Part shown: positions 17,242-28,840 of the stretch, in pieces
Layout of the letters: each line of letters starts with the position of its first letter
How positions within the stretch are numbered: the stretch's first letter is position 1
Made by a program: the position numbers and the translations under genes
Notes under the pieces: model-generated
The model's input: the letters and a program-made list of their open reading frames with translations, nothing else
Databases searched by the model: none
Told to the model about the DNA's origin: nothing
NCBI GenBank assembly: GCA_020852815.1
Contig: JADZAN010000009.1
Location: 186,001 to 250,000 of the forward strand
Source of the DNA: Gemmatimonadaceae bacterium
Lineage (GTDB): Bacteria > Gemmatimonadota > Gemmatimonadetes > Gemmatimonadales > Gemmatimonadaceae
Length of the DNA: 64,000 bases
Direction of reading: 5' to 3'

Positions 17242-17880
17242 ATGGCTGACTCTGCACTCCAATCGGCGCACCTTACCGCGGGGCACGCGGTCAGGGAGCA
17301 GCTCCGACAGGTGGATGACGGTGCGGTGGTCAGCGCCTTCCTCACGGGTGAGGAGCGTGCCTTCCAGGAGTTGGTCGATCGCTACCAGACGCGCCTGCTG
17401 AACTTCATCTACCGGACCATCGGTGACCGTGAGCGCGCGGAGGACCTCGTGCAGGAGGTGTTCATCCGCGTGTACCGCCACCTTCATCGCTTCGACCGGT
17501 CGAAGAAGTTCTCGACGTGGATCTACACCATCGCGTCGAACCTGGCCAAGAATGAGCTGCGGAACCGCTCGCGGAATCCGCTCGTGCTTTTCCAGGCGAT
17601 CCGCAAGAACTGGCAGGACGAAGATCGTCCGCTCCAATTCGAGGATCCGGCGTCGCGCCCCGATGACCTCTATCGCAAGCGCCACCTGCGCGAGCTGGTG
17701 GAACTGTCGGTGGAGCGCCTGCCAGAACACCATCGCCAGGTGTTCGTGCTGCGTGAACTCGAGGGGAAGTCGTACGAGGAGATTGCCGAGATCACCGACT
17801 GCAACCTGGGAACGGTGAAGTCCCGGTTGAACCGGGCGCGGAACGCCTTCGCGGCGATCATCAGTCCGGGGCTGCGGTAA
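17242..17880 (+). CDS. ECF-type RNA polymerase sigma factor (RpoE-like)
   Basis: The 212-residue protein has sigma region 2 (ERAFQELVDRYQTRLLNFIYR, DLVQEVFIRVYRHLHRF, STWIYTIASNLAKNELRNRSR) and region 4 (LPEHHRQVFVLRELEGKSYEEIAEI then LGTVKSRLNRARNAF). It lacks regions 1 and 3, as ECF sigma factors do. The ATG at 17242 follows the strong ribosome-binding sequence AGAGGAG; a longer ORF upstream is not supported. A terminator hairpin separates it from the downstream zinc-finger anti-sigma-like gene, so the ratio of the two products may be set by read-through. Target promoters are not visible. Confidence 0.93.
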   Translation: MADSALQSAHLTAGHAVREQLRQVDDGAVVSAFLTGEERAFQELVDRYQTRLLNFIYRTIGDRERAEDLVQEVFIRVYRHLHRFDRSKKFSTWIYTIASNLAKNELRNRSRNPLVLFQAIRKNWQDEDRPLQFEDPASRPDDLYRKRHLRELVELSVERLPEHHRQVFVLRELEGKSYEEIAEITDCNLGTVKSRLNRARNAFAAIISPGLR

Positions 17881-17914
17881 GCCGGCGACGAACGCCGCTC
17901 GAGTGCCAGGGCGC

Positions 17915-17955
17915 GGGGCCCCTCATGGAAACCAGGTGAGGGGCCCTTCGTCTTT
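17915..17955 (+). terminator. Terminator after the ECF sigma gene
   Basis: A 10-bp stem (GGGCCCCTCA 17916-17925 with TGAGGGGCCC 17937-17946) is followed by TTCGTCTTTC. It lies between the sigma gene and the putative anti-sigma gene. Confidence 0.75.
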
Positions 17956-18063
17956 CAGTATGGCGAGCGCTAGCATTCGGTGTACGCCGTGTGCACAATG
18001 GGAACCCGACTCGATCGAGTGGGTACCCTCCCTCGTCGCCAGCCTACCCCGGTTCCCCGCGTC

Positions 18064-18654
18064 ATGGATTGCAGGTCGTTTCGCCGCCAACATCTCGCCT
18101 TCGTCGATGACACCCTGCCTGGGGTGGACGTGGTGTGCATGGAACGCCACCGATACGAGTGCGAGTCGTGCGCGCGGTTGGACCGCGACGTTCGGCGCAG
18201 CCTTCTCCTGATCCGGAACAACCTCCCGGCAATCCAGCCCTCAGCCGACTTCTCGGCGCGCCTGGCCAGGCGCCTCGATGACGAGCGTCGGCGTGCGGCC
18301 GCTCCCGCGCCGCTGTTCCGCGGGCCCGGGATGAGTGGCTTTCTGTCGATGTCCATCGGTGTCGTCGCGCTGGGGCTCTTCGCGGTCGTGATGCGCGACG
18401 GCGGTGCGGCGCCGAGCGAGGCCAGCAACGTGGCTCGCCTGCCAAGCGTGGTGTATCGGCCGAATGGGGTGCCGTTGGGCGTGAACGCGACGCTTCCCGT
18501 GGCGCCTCCCGCATTTGTTGCATCGGTTTCGACGGGGATGGCGGTATGGCCGGCGCTCCTGATGATGGAGGAGGCGCAATCGCGCTATGCCGGGCGTCGC
18601 CGTGAGGCGGCGGTGCGCGCGGTGAGCTACACGGTGGAAGCACAAGCGCACTAG
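18064..18654 (+). CDS. Putative anti-sigma factor with zinc-binding ZAS-like domain
   Basis: The 196-residue product starts with a compact helical domain holding MDC, HLAFVDDTL and then HRYECESCARL, giving the HxxxCxxC pattern of zinc-binding anti-sigma (ZAS) domains. One membrane segment follows (FLSMSIGVVALGLFAVVM, about residues 98-115), with a C-terminal region outside that has no recognised domain. The position right after an ECF sigma gene supports an anti-sigma role: it would hold the sigma factor at the membrane. The ATG at 18064 fits the domain; upstream codons add unconserved sequence. Confidence 0.72.
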   Translation: MDCRSFRRQHLAFVDDTLPGVDVVCMERHRYECESCARLDRDVRRSLLLIRNNLPAIQPSADFSARLARRLDDERRRAAAPAPLFRGPGMSGFLSMSIGVVALGLFAVVMRDGGAAPSEASNVARLPSVVYRPNGVPLGVNATLPVAPPAFVASVSTGMAVWPALLMMEEAQSRYAGRRREAAVRAVSYTVEAQAH

Positions 18655-18726
18655 GGGCGCGCGCGCCGCTGCTGGCGCGAGAAGGGTACGGGAAGGGGGG
18701 CGGCCGGCGCGCTATATTGGGGCACC

Positions 18727-19779
18727 ATGAGTGCCCAGGGGCTCCGCGAGCTGCGGAAGGCGATCGTGAGCAAGGCCTTCGAGCCGGCGTACTTCTTTCA
18801 CGGCGACGACGAGTACCGGAAGGAGAGCGCCGTGCGGGAGTTGATCGCGGGAGCGGTCGATCCGGCCACGCGCGACTTCAACTTCGATCTCCTGCGCGGG
18901 GGCGAGGTGACGCCCGAGCAGCTCGCGTCGGCGGCGAACACGCTTCCCATGATGGCCGAGCGGCGCGTGGTGGTGCTGCGCGATGTCCCGGCCCTCAAGA
19001 AGGATTCGCGCGCGGTGCTCGAGCGGTACCTCACGCGCCCCTCGTGCGATACGGTGCTGATCCTCGTTGCACCTGCCGGAGCCAAGCCGGAGAAAGGGCT
19101 GGACCATGGCGTGGTGTCGCTGCCGTTTCCCGTGCTGCGCGACCAGGAGCTGATGGAGTGGGTGTCGCGGCATGCGCAGGAGGTGCATGGCGTGACGATG
19201 ACGCAGCGCGCGGTCTCGCTCCTGTTCGAGTCGGTGGGGAGTGACACGGGGCAGCTGGCGTCGGAGGTCGACAAGCTCGTGTCCTACACGCAGGGAGCGA
19301 CGATCGACACCGACGCTGTGGCTGCGGTGGTGGGGGTGCGGCAGGGGGAGTCGCTGGGAGACTTCCTGGACCGGGTCGCGGCGCGCGATGCGGCGGGGGC
19401 GCTGGCGCTGATCGAGCACGTGTTGCAGCTGCCGAAGTCGGGGCTCGTCCCGATCATCATCGCCCTCAGTGTGCAGACGCTGGCCATGGGGTGGGCGCGG
19501 CAGGCGCGGGATCGCGGCGTGTCGGAGGCGCGGCTGGGGAGCGAGCTGTTTGCCCTGTTGAAGGAGACCGGTGCCTATCCCATGCGCTCGTGGAGCGAGG
19601 CGACCGATTGCTGGAAGCGAAACGTGGCGCGCTGGGATGCGACGAGCATCGACGCCGCGCTGGCGGCGCTGCTTGCCGCCGACCGCGCGGCCAAGGACAC
19701 CAAGCTCTCCTCGGACGAGCAGATGCTGGCCTCGCTGGTGTGCGCGATGTGTGCGCCGGCGCGGCGTCTCGCAGCCTGA
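18727..19779 (+). CDS. holA: DNA polymerase III subunit delta
   Basis: HolA is the clamp-loader subunit that opens the beta clamp. At 350 residues it has the expected opening (AYFFHGDDEYRKE), the domain I segment LRGGEVTPEQLASAANTLPMMAERRVVVLRDV, and the C-terminal domain with GESLGDFLDRVAARDAAGALALIEHVL. As in other delta subunits, the AAA+ domain has no working P-loop. It is followed by the SPOR-domain gene and by mutS on the same strand. Confidence 0.93.
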   Translation: MSAQGLRELRKAIVSKAFEPAYFFHGDDEYRKESAVRELIAGAVDPATRDFNFDLLRGGEVTPEQLASAANTLPMMAERRVVVLRDVPALKKDSRAVLERYLTRPSCDTVLILVAPAGAKPEKGLDHGVVSLPFPVLRDQELMEWVSRHAQEVHGVTMTQRAVSLLFESVGSDTGQLASEVDKLVSYTQGATIDTDAVAAVVGVRQGESLGDFLDRVAARDAAGALALIEHVLQLPKSGLVPIIIALSVQTLAMGWARQARDRGVSEARLGSELFALLKETGAYPMRSWSEATDCWKRNVARWDATSIDAALAALLAADRAAKDTKLSSDEQMLASLVCAMCAPARRLAA

Positions 19780-20027
19780 CTCGCCCTGCGCAACTGAACC
19801 CAGCCTGGCGCGGCCTGTTGCGACCCAGGCGTCCACAGCGATCCCGAGCGAGCCAGCACGTCATGCAGCTGTTCTTCTCCCACCTTCCAGTTCGCCACGT
19901 CTTCCGCCACGCTCCACGAATGCCTTCGTTGCCGCCGCTGCTTCCGCTACGAACGCTCTTCAAGCGCCGCACTGAGCGTCGTGATGCGCCAGATGCGAGG
20001 ACGGTAGCTATCGTGACGGCAGTGAGC

Positions 20028-21176
20028 ATGCGTGGCGTGCGTGCCGCCATGGTGGCGCTCGGCGCAGTTGCCATCGTTGCGCCCGCGACGGCGCGGGCGC
20101 AACGCACGGATGCGGCAGCGGCGCCCAGTGCGATCCTGTCGCGCGTGCAGCGGATGGTGAACGGCGGCGATCGCGATGGTGCGCGCGCGTTTGCCGACTC
20201 GGTGGTGCAGGCGTCGCCAGAGGGGAGCGCGGCGTACGTGGAGGCGCTCTACGCGCGCGCATTCGCCTCGCCGAGCGCGGTGGAGGCAGAGCGTGACTAC
20301 CTGCGGGTGAGCGTGGAGTATTCGCTGTCGCCGCGCGCGGAGGATGCCACGATGATGGTGGCGCAGCTCAAGCTCGCGCGGGGCGACCGGTTGGGGGCGC
20401 GCCGCAACTTCGAGCGCCTGGTGCGCGAGCACCCGGAGGGGAGCCAGGCATCGAAAGCCGCCTTCTGGGCGGGGCGGCTGGCGATCGAGGATGGCGACCT
20501 GCCGCACGGCTGCCAATCGTTAGCCACCTCGCGCGCGAAGGTCTCGGCCGACGACGTGGAGCTGGTGAACCAGATCGACTACTACCGCCAGCGGTGCAGC
20601 GCGGCGGCGCTGGCTGCCGCGGCGCCGGCGGACACGGCGGCTGCCGCCGCGAGCACGGCCAAGGGGGCGACCACGCCCGGGGCGGGGAGCGCGAAGGCCA
20701 GGCCGAAGACGGCCCGGGAGAAGGCGCAGGAGCGCGCCGATTCCGTGCGCGCCGAGAGGGCGCGCGTGGAATCGGCGCGCAAGGAACGGGTACGCCTCGA
20801 GCAGGAGCGCGTTGCAGCTGAACGCGCGGAGAAGCTGCGTGTAGCGCTGGAGCAACGTGCCGCGCAGGAGCAGGCGGCGACGCAGGAACGCATCGCGCGC
20901 GAACAAGCCGAGCGCCAACGAGCCGCCGATAGCGCGGCCGCGGTTCCCGGGAAGGTGTTCACGGTGCAGGTGGCGGCCTTTCCCAAGCTGCGCGACGCCG
21001 AAGCGTTGAAGGAGGTGCTGCAGCAGCGCGGTTATGAGGCGCGGGTGTGGGGGGCCAAGGCGCCGTTCCGCGTGCGGGTGGGGCGCTATGCCACGCATGA
21101 AGAGGCCGACGCGGCGTTGGCGCGCATGAAGGGGTCGCGCTTGAACGGGATGGTCGTCGAAGCCGAGCCGCAATGA
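20028..21176 (+). CDS. Exported SPOR-domain protein with coiled coil
   Basis: The product starts with a short signal peptide (MRGVRAAMVALGAVAIVAPA then ARAQ) and an alpha-helical repeat region resembling tetratricopeptides (about 25-170). It continues with an Ala-rich linker, a long charged coiled coil (AREKAQERADSVRAERARVE and onward, about 215-300) and a C-terminal SPOR domain (VFTVQVAAFPKLRDAEAL to RVRVGRYATHEEADAAL). SPOR domains bind denuded peptidoglycan at division sites, so an envelope or cell-division role is likely. The reading frame is open further upstream, but the ATG at 20028 gives the only clean signal peptide. Confidence 0.82.
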   Translation: MRGVRAAMVALGAVAIVAPATARAQRTDAAAAPSAILSRVQRMVNGGDRDGARAFADSVVQASPEGSAAYVEALYARAFASPSAVEAERDYLRVSVEYSLSPRAEDATMMVAQLKLARGDRLGARRNFERLVREHPEGSQASKAAFWAGRLAIEDGDLPHGCQSLATSRAKVSADDVELVNQIDYYRQRCSAAALAAAAPADTAAAAASTAKGATTPGAGSAKARPKTAREKAQERADSVRAERARVESARKERVRLEQERVAAERAEKLRVALEQRAAQEQAATQERIAREQAERQRAADSAAAVPGKVFTVQVAAFPKLRDAEALKEVLQQRGYEARVWGAKAPFRVRVGRYATHEEADAALARMKGSRLNGMVVEAEPQ

Positions 21177-21194
21177 GCCACCGATGAGCCGCCG

Positions 21195-23849
21195 ATGAGT
21201 CGCGACGCGACGCCGTTGATGCAGCAGTACCGGGACATCAAGGCCCGCCACCAGGAGGCGATCCTGCTGTTCCGGATGGGCGACTTCTACGAGATGTTCT
21301 TCGAGGACGCCGAGGTGGCGTCGCGCGTGCTGGGGTTGACGCTCACCAGCCGCAACAACGGGGGCGCATCCGACGTGCCGTTGGCCGGCGTGCCCGTGAA
21401 GGCGGTGAATGACTACCTGCGCCGGCTCGTGCAGCAGGGGTTCCGCGTCGCCATCTGCGAGCAGGTGGAGGATCCCAAGCTGGCCAAGGGGATCGTGCGA
21501 CGCGAAGTGGTGGAGACCATCACGCCCGGGGCCGCCTTCGCCGACGACCTGCTGGACGTCACGCGGAACAACTTCCTGTGCGCGGTGCACCGTGACGGCG
21601 ACACGTTCGGAATTGCAGCTGCCGACGTCTCGACCGGGGCGTTCCACCTGGTGATTGCGCCGGCGCGCGATGCCGGGGCGGCGCTGGCGCGCTTTGCGCC
21701 GAGCGAGGTGTTGGTGGCGCGTGGCACCTCGCTGGTAGGGGCGGCGGCCGGTGAGCTGAGCGCCGACGGGGCGCTGGTGACCGAGCGCGACGCTTGGGAG
21801 TTCGACCCGGAGCTGGCGCGCGAGGAGCTGGCGCGGCACTTCGGCGTGCACTCGCTGGAGGGCTTTGGCGTGGGGGGCGACGCGGCACCGGCGGTGGGGG
21901 CGGGGGGGGCGTTGCTCAAGTACGTGCGAGAGTTGCAGCCGGCGGGCATCCCGCACCTGTCGCGCCCGACGCTGGAGCGCGCGGGCGGCGTCATGCCGCT
22001 GGACGAGATGACGCGCCGCAACCTGGAGCTGGTGGAGTCGCTGCGTGGCGAGAGCGAGCACCCCAACGGGCGCGCGGCCGCCGAGCGTGCGGGGACGCTG
22101 CTGGGCGTGTTCGACCGCACGCAGACGCCAATGGGAGCGCGTGCGCTGCGGCAGTGGCTCCTGGCGCCGCTCCTGGACAAGGGGGCGATCGATGCGCGGC
22201 TGGATGCGGTGGGGGCGCTGGTGGGCGACTCGCTGGCCCGCGGCGCCGTGCGCGACGCGCTGGATGGGGTGCGCGACGTGGAGCGGCTGGCGAGCAAGGC
22301 GGCCGCGGGGCGCGCCACGCCGCGCGAGCTGGGCGCGTTAGGCAGCTCGCTGGCGCAACTGCCGCGCGTGGTGGCCGCGATTGCGCACCTCACGGACTAT
22401 GGCGCGCTGGGCGACGTTGCCGCGCACTGGGACTCGTGCGCCGACCTGGCGGAGGCGATCGCCGCGGCGCTGGTGGAGCGAGCGCCGGTGGCCATCGGCG
22501 ACGAGGATACCATTCGTCCCGGCGTGGACATCGCGCTGGACGAGCTGCGTGCGCTGCGCGACGGTGGGCGCGATGCCATCGCCAACATCCAGGCCGCCGA
22601 GCGCGAGCGGACGGGGATTACCTCGCTCAAGGTGGGTTACAACCGCGTCTTCGGGTATTTCATCGAGATCAGCAACGCCAACCGGCACCTGATTCCCGAC
22701 GACTACCAGCGCCGCCAAACGCTCACCGGCGCCGAGCGCTACGTCACGCCGGCGCTCAAGGAGTACGAGGAGAAGGTCCTGACGGCGACCGAGCGCATCG
22801 AGGTGCGTGAGCGCGAGCTGTTCGAGGCGTTGCGGACACGAGTGGGCGGGGCCATCCGCCGGCTGCAAGGGGCGGCGGCGCTGGCGGCGCAGCTCGACGT
22901 GCTGGCAACGCTGGCCGAGGTGGCGGCGAGCGAGCGCTATGTGCGCCCGGAAATCACGGACGGCTTCGAGCTGGACATCATTGGCGGGCGCCACCCGGTG
23001 GTGGAGCGGATGATGCCGCGCGACAAGTTCATCCCCAACGATGTGCAGCTGACGGACGGAGGGCGGATGATCATCCTCACCGGCCCCAACATGGCCGGCA
23101 AGTCGACGATCCTGCGCCAGATCGGGCTCATCGCGCTCATTGCGCAGGTCGGATCGTTCGTCCCGGCGGCGAAGGCGACGATCGGGATCATCGACCGCAT
23201 CTTCACGCGGGTGGGGGCGAGCGACAACCTGGTGCGCGGGCAGTCGACGTTCATGGTGGAGATGGCAGAGACGAGCGCCATCCTGCACACGGCCACTCGG
23301 CGGTCGCTGGTATTGCTGGACGAGATCGGGCGCGGGACGTCGACGTACGACGGCGTCTCGATCGCGTGGGCGGTGAGCGAGCACCTGCACGACACGACCG
23401 GGGCCAAGACCGTCTTCGCCACGCACTATCACGAGCTGACGCAACTCATCGACGAACTCCCGGCGGCGCGCAACTTCAACGTCGCGGTGCGGGAGGTGGG
23501 GGAGCAGGTGCTCTTTCTGCACCGATTGCAACCGGGTGGGGCGGATCGGTCGTACGGGATCGAGGTGGGGCGGCTGGCGGGATTGCCCGACGCCGTCATT
23601 CGACGTGCGCGCGAAGTGCTGGCGTTGCTGGAGGGGGAGGCGTTGGTGGCGGGACTCTCGGGGGAGAAGACGGGAAGACGAGAGGACGAGAAGACGAGAG
23701 GGGGGGGTGCGACACCGCAGTTGTCCCTCTTTGCCACTGCGCCGCATCCGGCGATGCTCAGGCTCAAGCAGGTGGACGTGAACCAGATGACGCCGCTGGA
23801 AGCGATGAAGATCCTCGACGAGCTCTCGCGACTCGCTAGGGATGCCTAG
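21195..23849 (+). CDS. mutS: DNA mismatch repair protein MutS
   Basis: MutS recognises mismatches and starts repair. The 884-residue protein has the mismatch-binding domain (LLFRMGDFYEMFFEDA with the Phe-x-Glu), connector and clamp regions, and the ATPase domain with Walker A GPNMAGKST and Walker B LLDEIGRGTSTYDG, followed by TTHYHEL-type AFATHYHELT. The linker before the C-terminal helices contains the unusual charged segment [15 protein letters not shown]. It is encoded by a 25-bp repeat (23677-23701) that recurs in an intergenic region at 25954. Function is probably unaffected because this linker is disordered in MutS proteins. Confidence 0.97.
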   Translation: MSRDATPLMQQYRDIKARHQEAILLFRMGDFYEMFFEDAEVASRVLGLTLTSRNNGGASDVPLAGVPVKAVNDYLRRLVQQGFRVAICEQVEDPKLAKGIVRREVVETITPGAAFADDLLDVTRNNFLCAVHRDGDTFGIAAADVSTGAFHLVIAPARDAGAALARFAPSEVLVARGTSLVGAAAGELSADGALVTERDAWEFDPELAREELARHFGVHSLEGFGVGGDAAPAVGAGGALLKYVRELQPAGIPHLSRPTLERAGGVMPLDEMTRRNLELVESLRGESEHPNGRAAAERAGTLLGVFDRTQTPMGARALRQWLLAPLLDKGAIDARLDAVGALVGDSLARGAVRDALDGVRDVERLASKAAAGRATPRELGALGSSLAQLPRVVAAIAHLTDYGALGDVAAHWDSCADLAEAIAAALVERAPVAIGDEDTIRPGVDIALDELRALRDGGRDAIANIQAAERERTGITSLKVGYNRVFGYFIEISNANRHLIPDDYQRRQTLTGAERYVTPALKEYEEKVLTATERIEVRERELFEALRTRVGGAIRRLQGAAALAAQLDVLATLAEVAASERYVRPEITDGFELDIIGGRHPVVERMMPRDKFIPNDVQLTDGGRMIILTGPNMAGKSTILRQIGLIALIAQVGSFVPAAKATIGIIDRIFTRVGASDNLVRGQSTFMVEMAETSAILHTATRRSLVLLDEIGRGTSTYDGVSIAWAVSEHLHDTTGAKTVFATHYHELTQLIDELPAARNFNVAVREVGEQVLFLHRLQPGGADRSYGIEVGRLAGLPDAVIRRAREVLALLEGEALVAGLSGEKTGRREDEKTRGGGATPQLSLFATAPHPAMLRLKQVDVNQMTPLEAMKILDELSRLARDA
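23677..23701. repeat. 25-bp purine-rich repeat, copy 1 (inside mutS)
   Basis: A 25-base string built from GACGAGAGGACGAGAAG plus ACGAGAGG is identical to the copy at 25954-25978. Here it is in frame and codes for part of the MutS C-terminal linker. Flanking bases on both sides are also related (AGAAGACG units). Confidence 0.85.
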
Positions 23850-23854
23850 CGAGT
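23831..23854 (+). terminator. Perfect 10-bp hairpin at the mutS stop codon
   Basis: ACTCGCTAGG (23831-23840) and CCTAGCGAGT (23845-23854) pair perfectly around the loop GATG, and the second arm contains the mutS stop. No T-run follows, so this may be an mRNA-end stabiliser and not a true terminator. Confidence 0.45.
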
Positions 23855-23925
23855 AACGGTAGATTCCGCTGGACGTGCTCTTTCGGTTCGACCGATGTTC
23901 ACCCCTGCCACTGTATTCACCTGAC

Positions 23926-24471
23926 GTGACGCGCACCGCCCGCCTTTCGCTCATACCTCCTGTGTCCCGCCACTCCCGCCACTCCCGCCACTCCCGCAAC
24001 TCCCCGCGCACCGCGCGGGCTACTGTGGTGACGACGTTGGCCGTGGCGTTACTTGCGTCGGGGTGCGGCAAGGGGGGAAGGGGGGAGGGGCCGCAGGTGG
24101 CGACGGCGGACTCGCTCCCGGTGTTCATCGGTGATTCGCTCCCGTTCAAGTACCCGGTGGCCCCGTATATCGAAGGGGTCCAGGACAACGTCACGTTGCG
24201 GCTGTACCTGGACGAGTTTGGCCGTCCGGTACCGGAGTCGACGAAGGTGCACGAACACGCGAAGCTCGCCGCCTTCGACAGCTCGGCGCTGGAGGGGGCA
24301 TCGCAGCTCGTCTTCCGACCGGCGTACCGCGACGGGAAGGCGATTGCCTTCCCGGTGCTCTTTCCGATCAAGTTCCGCGTCCCCGATGGCCCCCCGATGC
24401 CGGGGGACAGCGGGGCCCCGATTGCGCCCGCTGCGCCCGTCGTCGCCGAATCGTCCGCTGTCAAGCGTTAG
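23926..24471 (+). CDS. Lipoprotein with TonB C-terminal-like domain
   Basis: A hydrophobic segment ending LLASGC (lipobox) predicts an exported lipoprotein. The mature domain, VQDNVTLRLYLDEFGRPVPE to FDSSALEGASQLVFRPAYRDGKAIA, has the pattern of TonB C-terminal domains (a strand-turn, then the xVxxWRFxPA-like element). The start is uncertain: GTG 23926 keeps a basic lead with three 9-bp tandem repeats (SRH units, about 23970-23995), while GTGs near 24025 would give a short conventional signal. A role in energy transduction to outer-membrane receptors or as a periplasmic partner is inferred. Its stop codon lies inside a CGTTAGGC octamer. Confidence 0.65.
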   Translation: MTRTARLSLIPPVSRHSRHSRHSRNSPRTARATVVTTLAVALLASGCGKGGRGEGPQVATADSLPVFIGDSLPFKYPVAPYIEGVQDNVTLRLYLDEFGRPVPESTKVHEHAKLAAFDSSALEGASQLVFRPAYRDGKAIAFPVLFPIKFRVPDGPPMPGDSGAPIAPAAPVVAESSAVKR

Positions 24472-24491
24472 GCATTCACCCGGCCCCTTTC

Positions 24492-26982
<2,491 letters not shown>

Positions 26983-27022
26983 CCGCCGCGGGTTCTTCAT
27001 CTGGTGAGGATCTTCAGGACGC

Positions 27023-27682
27023 ATGGGAACACGACCGGTACTGGCAGCGGCGCTCGCGGGGATTCCGATCGGCATCCAGCGTCACGGCCAGTGGGCCGGG
27101 CGGCGACAGCTCCTGATCAAGTTCGCCGGGCCGGCCGAGACGGCGACGATGTACACGTCCGACGCGCTGGCGCGTGAGGTGGGGCGGGCGTTGAGCCGTT
27201 CGCCGGTGCACTCGATCTGCATTTCGGGGCGCGACGCGCTGGGGAACGCCGAGTTCCTGGAGGCGGCGCTGCAGGCACTGGCGACGAACACGCCGGTCGT
27301 GGCCGACACCGACGGGCAGCGCCCCGAGGCGATCGCCGTCCTGCACGCCTATCTCTCCCTCGTGCAGGTGTCGATCGACACGCCGGCATCGGAGGCGACG
27401 GTGGAGCGGGCGATGGAGACGGTTCGGGCCGCGGCGCGTGTGGGATGCGCGCAGGCGGTGGTCATTGGCGGGACGGATGAGGCCAGTGACGCCGATTACT
27501 TGCAGATCGTCGAGAAGGCGCACGCCGCAAGCGAGAAGGTGCGCCTCCTGATCCATCCCGGCCCCGCGACCGAGCGCGGGGTGCTGGACCGGCGGTGGGC
27601 GGTGCTGCTCGAGCACGCCATGGGGCGCCATGCCGACGTGCAGATCGCGCTGCGGTTGAGCGGACCGGCAACACTGCGGTAG
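27023..27682 (+). CDS. QueE-like radical-SAM-fold protein lacking the iron-sulfur cysteines
   Basis: QueE (7-carboxy-7-deazaguanine synthase) normally starts with IQGEGxWAGRPxxFxRxxGCxxxCxxC. Here the aligned N-terminus reads IQRHGQWAGRRQLLIKFAG, but the three cluster ligands at CxxxCxxC spacing are Pro37, Ala41 and Tyr44. The SAM-binding GGEP equivalent is GRDA (about 69-72). The rest still follows a QueE-like barrel (FLEAALQALATNTPVVADTDG, VSIDTPASEATVERAME, EKVRLLIHPGPATE). The frame is intact over 219 residues. It cannot bind the usual [4Fe-4S] cluster, so it is probably a pseudoenzyme. queF lies 1.5 kb downstream. Confidence 0.6.
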   Translation: MGTRPVLAAALAGIPIGIQRHGQWAGRRQLLIKFAGPAETATMYTSDALAREVGRALSRSPVHSICISGRDALGNAEFLEAALQALATNTPVVADTDGQRPEAIAVLHAYLSLVQVSIDTPASEATVERAMETVRAAARVGCAQAVVIGGTDEASDADYLQIVEKAHAASEKVRLLIHPGPATERGVLDRRWAVLLEHAMGRHADVQIALRLSGPATLR

Positions 27683-27879
27683 CTGTTGTGGCGCCCTTGG
27701 CGACGTGCCGTTCGCGGTGCGTTGTGCGCGGCGCCGTCGCGCGTGGGAGAGTGCGGGCAGTCGGGGACGTGGCCGGAACAGTCGGCGCCTCCCTGCGATA
27801 GATATAGTGGAGAAAGTTCGCGCAGAGGGCCGCTCACGCCGCCAGGGCCTTCGCGATCGCCGTTTGTCGCATCACGCCG

Positions 27880-28791
27880 ATGGGCCTCACGTACACCGAC
27901 GACACCGACTATCCGCGCCTCACGAAGGCGGTGCAGTGGTTGATCGCGATCAACGTCGCGATCTACTTCCTGCAGCTGACGGTTGTGGGTGCGCAGAACA
28001 TGCTGCCGGCGCTTGGCTTCTCGGCCGACGACCTGTCGCGTTCGTGGTGGACCATCGGGACGTACATGTTCGTGCACGGGGGCTTCTGGCACCTCGCCCT
28101 CAACATGTACACGCTCTACATCTTTGGCCCGCGCGTGGAGCATGCGTGGAGCGCCGGGGAGTTCACGCGTTACTACGTGCTGTGCGGGCTGGGCGGGTGG
28201 TTCTTCCACTTGCTGTTCGCGCGCGAGTCGCTGCTGATCGGTGCCTCCGCCGCGGTGCTGGGGGTGACGCTGGCCTATGCGACGCGCTGGCCCAACGACG
28301 AGGTCCTCCTGTTTGGCGTCGTCCCGCTCAAGGTGAAATGGATGGTGGCGCTGATGGTGGCGCTCAACCTCATTGGCGGGATGTCCGAGGGACAGGGTGG
28401 CGGGGTGGCGTATCTGGCGCACCTGGGCGGGCTTGCCGCGGGGTGGCTCTACCTGCGCACCGCATCTGGCGGCGGCGGAATCGATCGCTTCAAGCAGCGT
28501 GTGACCCCCGCAACCGACATCCCCGACGAGACTCCGCGCGCCATTCCGCGCTCCATGCCGCGCGCGCGTGAGAAGGGGAACGAGATCGATGATATCATCG
28601 CCCGCAGCAACTCCGCGGTGTCGCGGCGCCCGGCGCCGCAGTCGCCCCCACTCGGCGCCAAGGGGGTCAAGCGAATGAGCGACATCGACCTCGTGCTCGA
28701 CAAGATCTCGCAGCAGGGGATCGAGAGCCTGAGCGCCGACGAGAAGCGGATGCTGGAGGAGATGTCGCGGGAGCTACGCGACGGCGCGTAG
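27880..28791 (+). CDS. Rhomboid family intramembrane serine protease
   Basis: Rhomboids cleave membrane helices. The 303-residue protein has six hydrophobic segments in residues 15-195. The catalytic serine is Ser123 in GASAAVLG and the catalytic histidine His181 in YLAHLGG; HGGFWHLALNMYTLYIFG is the conserved HxxxN region. A charged cytoplasmic tail follows and ends in a small helical module (DIDLVLDKISQQGIESLSADEKRMLEEMSREL) often seen at the end of rhomboid-like proteins. It precedes a clear terminator. The 197-base gap before it holds no gene. Confidence 0.92.
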   Translation: MGLTYTDDTDYPRLTKAVQWLIAINVAIYFLQLTVVGAQNMLPALGFSADDLSRSWWTIGTYMFVHGGFWHLALNMYTLYIFGPRVEHAWSAGEFTRYYVLCGLGGWFFHLLFARESLLIGASAAVLGVTLAYATRWPNDEVLLFGVVPLKVKWMVALMVALNLIGGMSEGQGGGVAYLAHLGGLAAGWLYLRTASGGGGIDRFKQRVTPATDIPDETPRAIPRSMPRAREKGNEIDDIIARSNSAVSRRPAPQSPPLGAKGVKRMSDIDLVLDKISQQGIESLSADEKRMLEEMSRELRDGA

Positions 28792-28840
28792 CGATTGACA
28801 GCGCGAGGCTCTTGGTCGCGCGCGACGTTCCAAGCGATGA

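Noticed and set aside
22338-24464. Minus-strand ORF of 708 codons opposite mutS
   Set aside because: It is antisense to mutS and the downstream lipoprotein gene, with Arg/His-rich low-complexity translation typical of shadow frames in high-G+C DNA.
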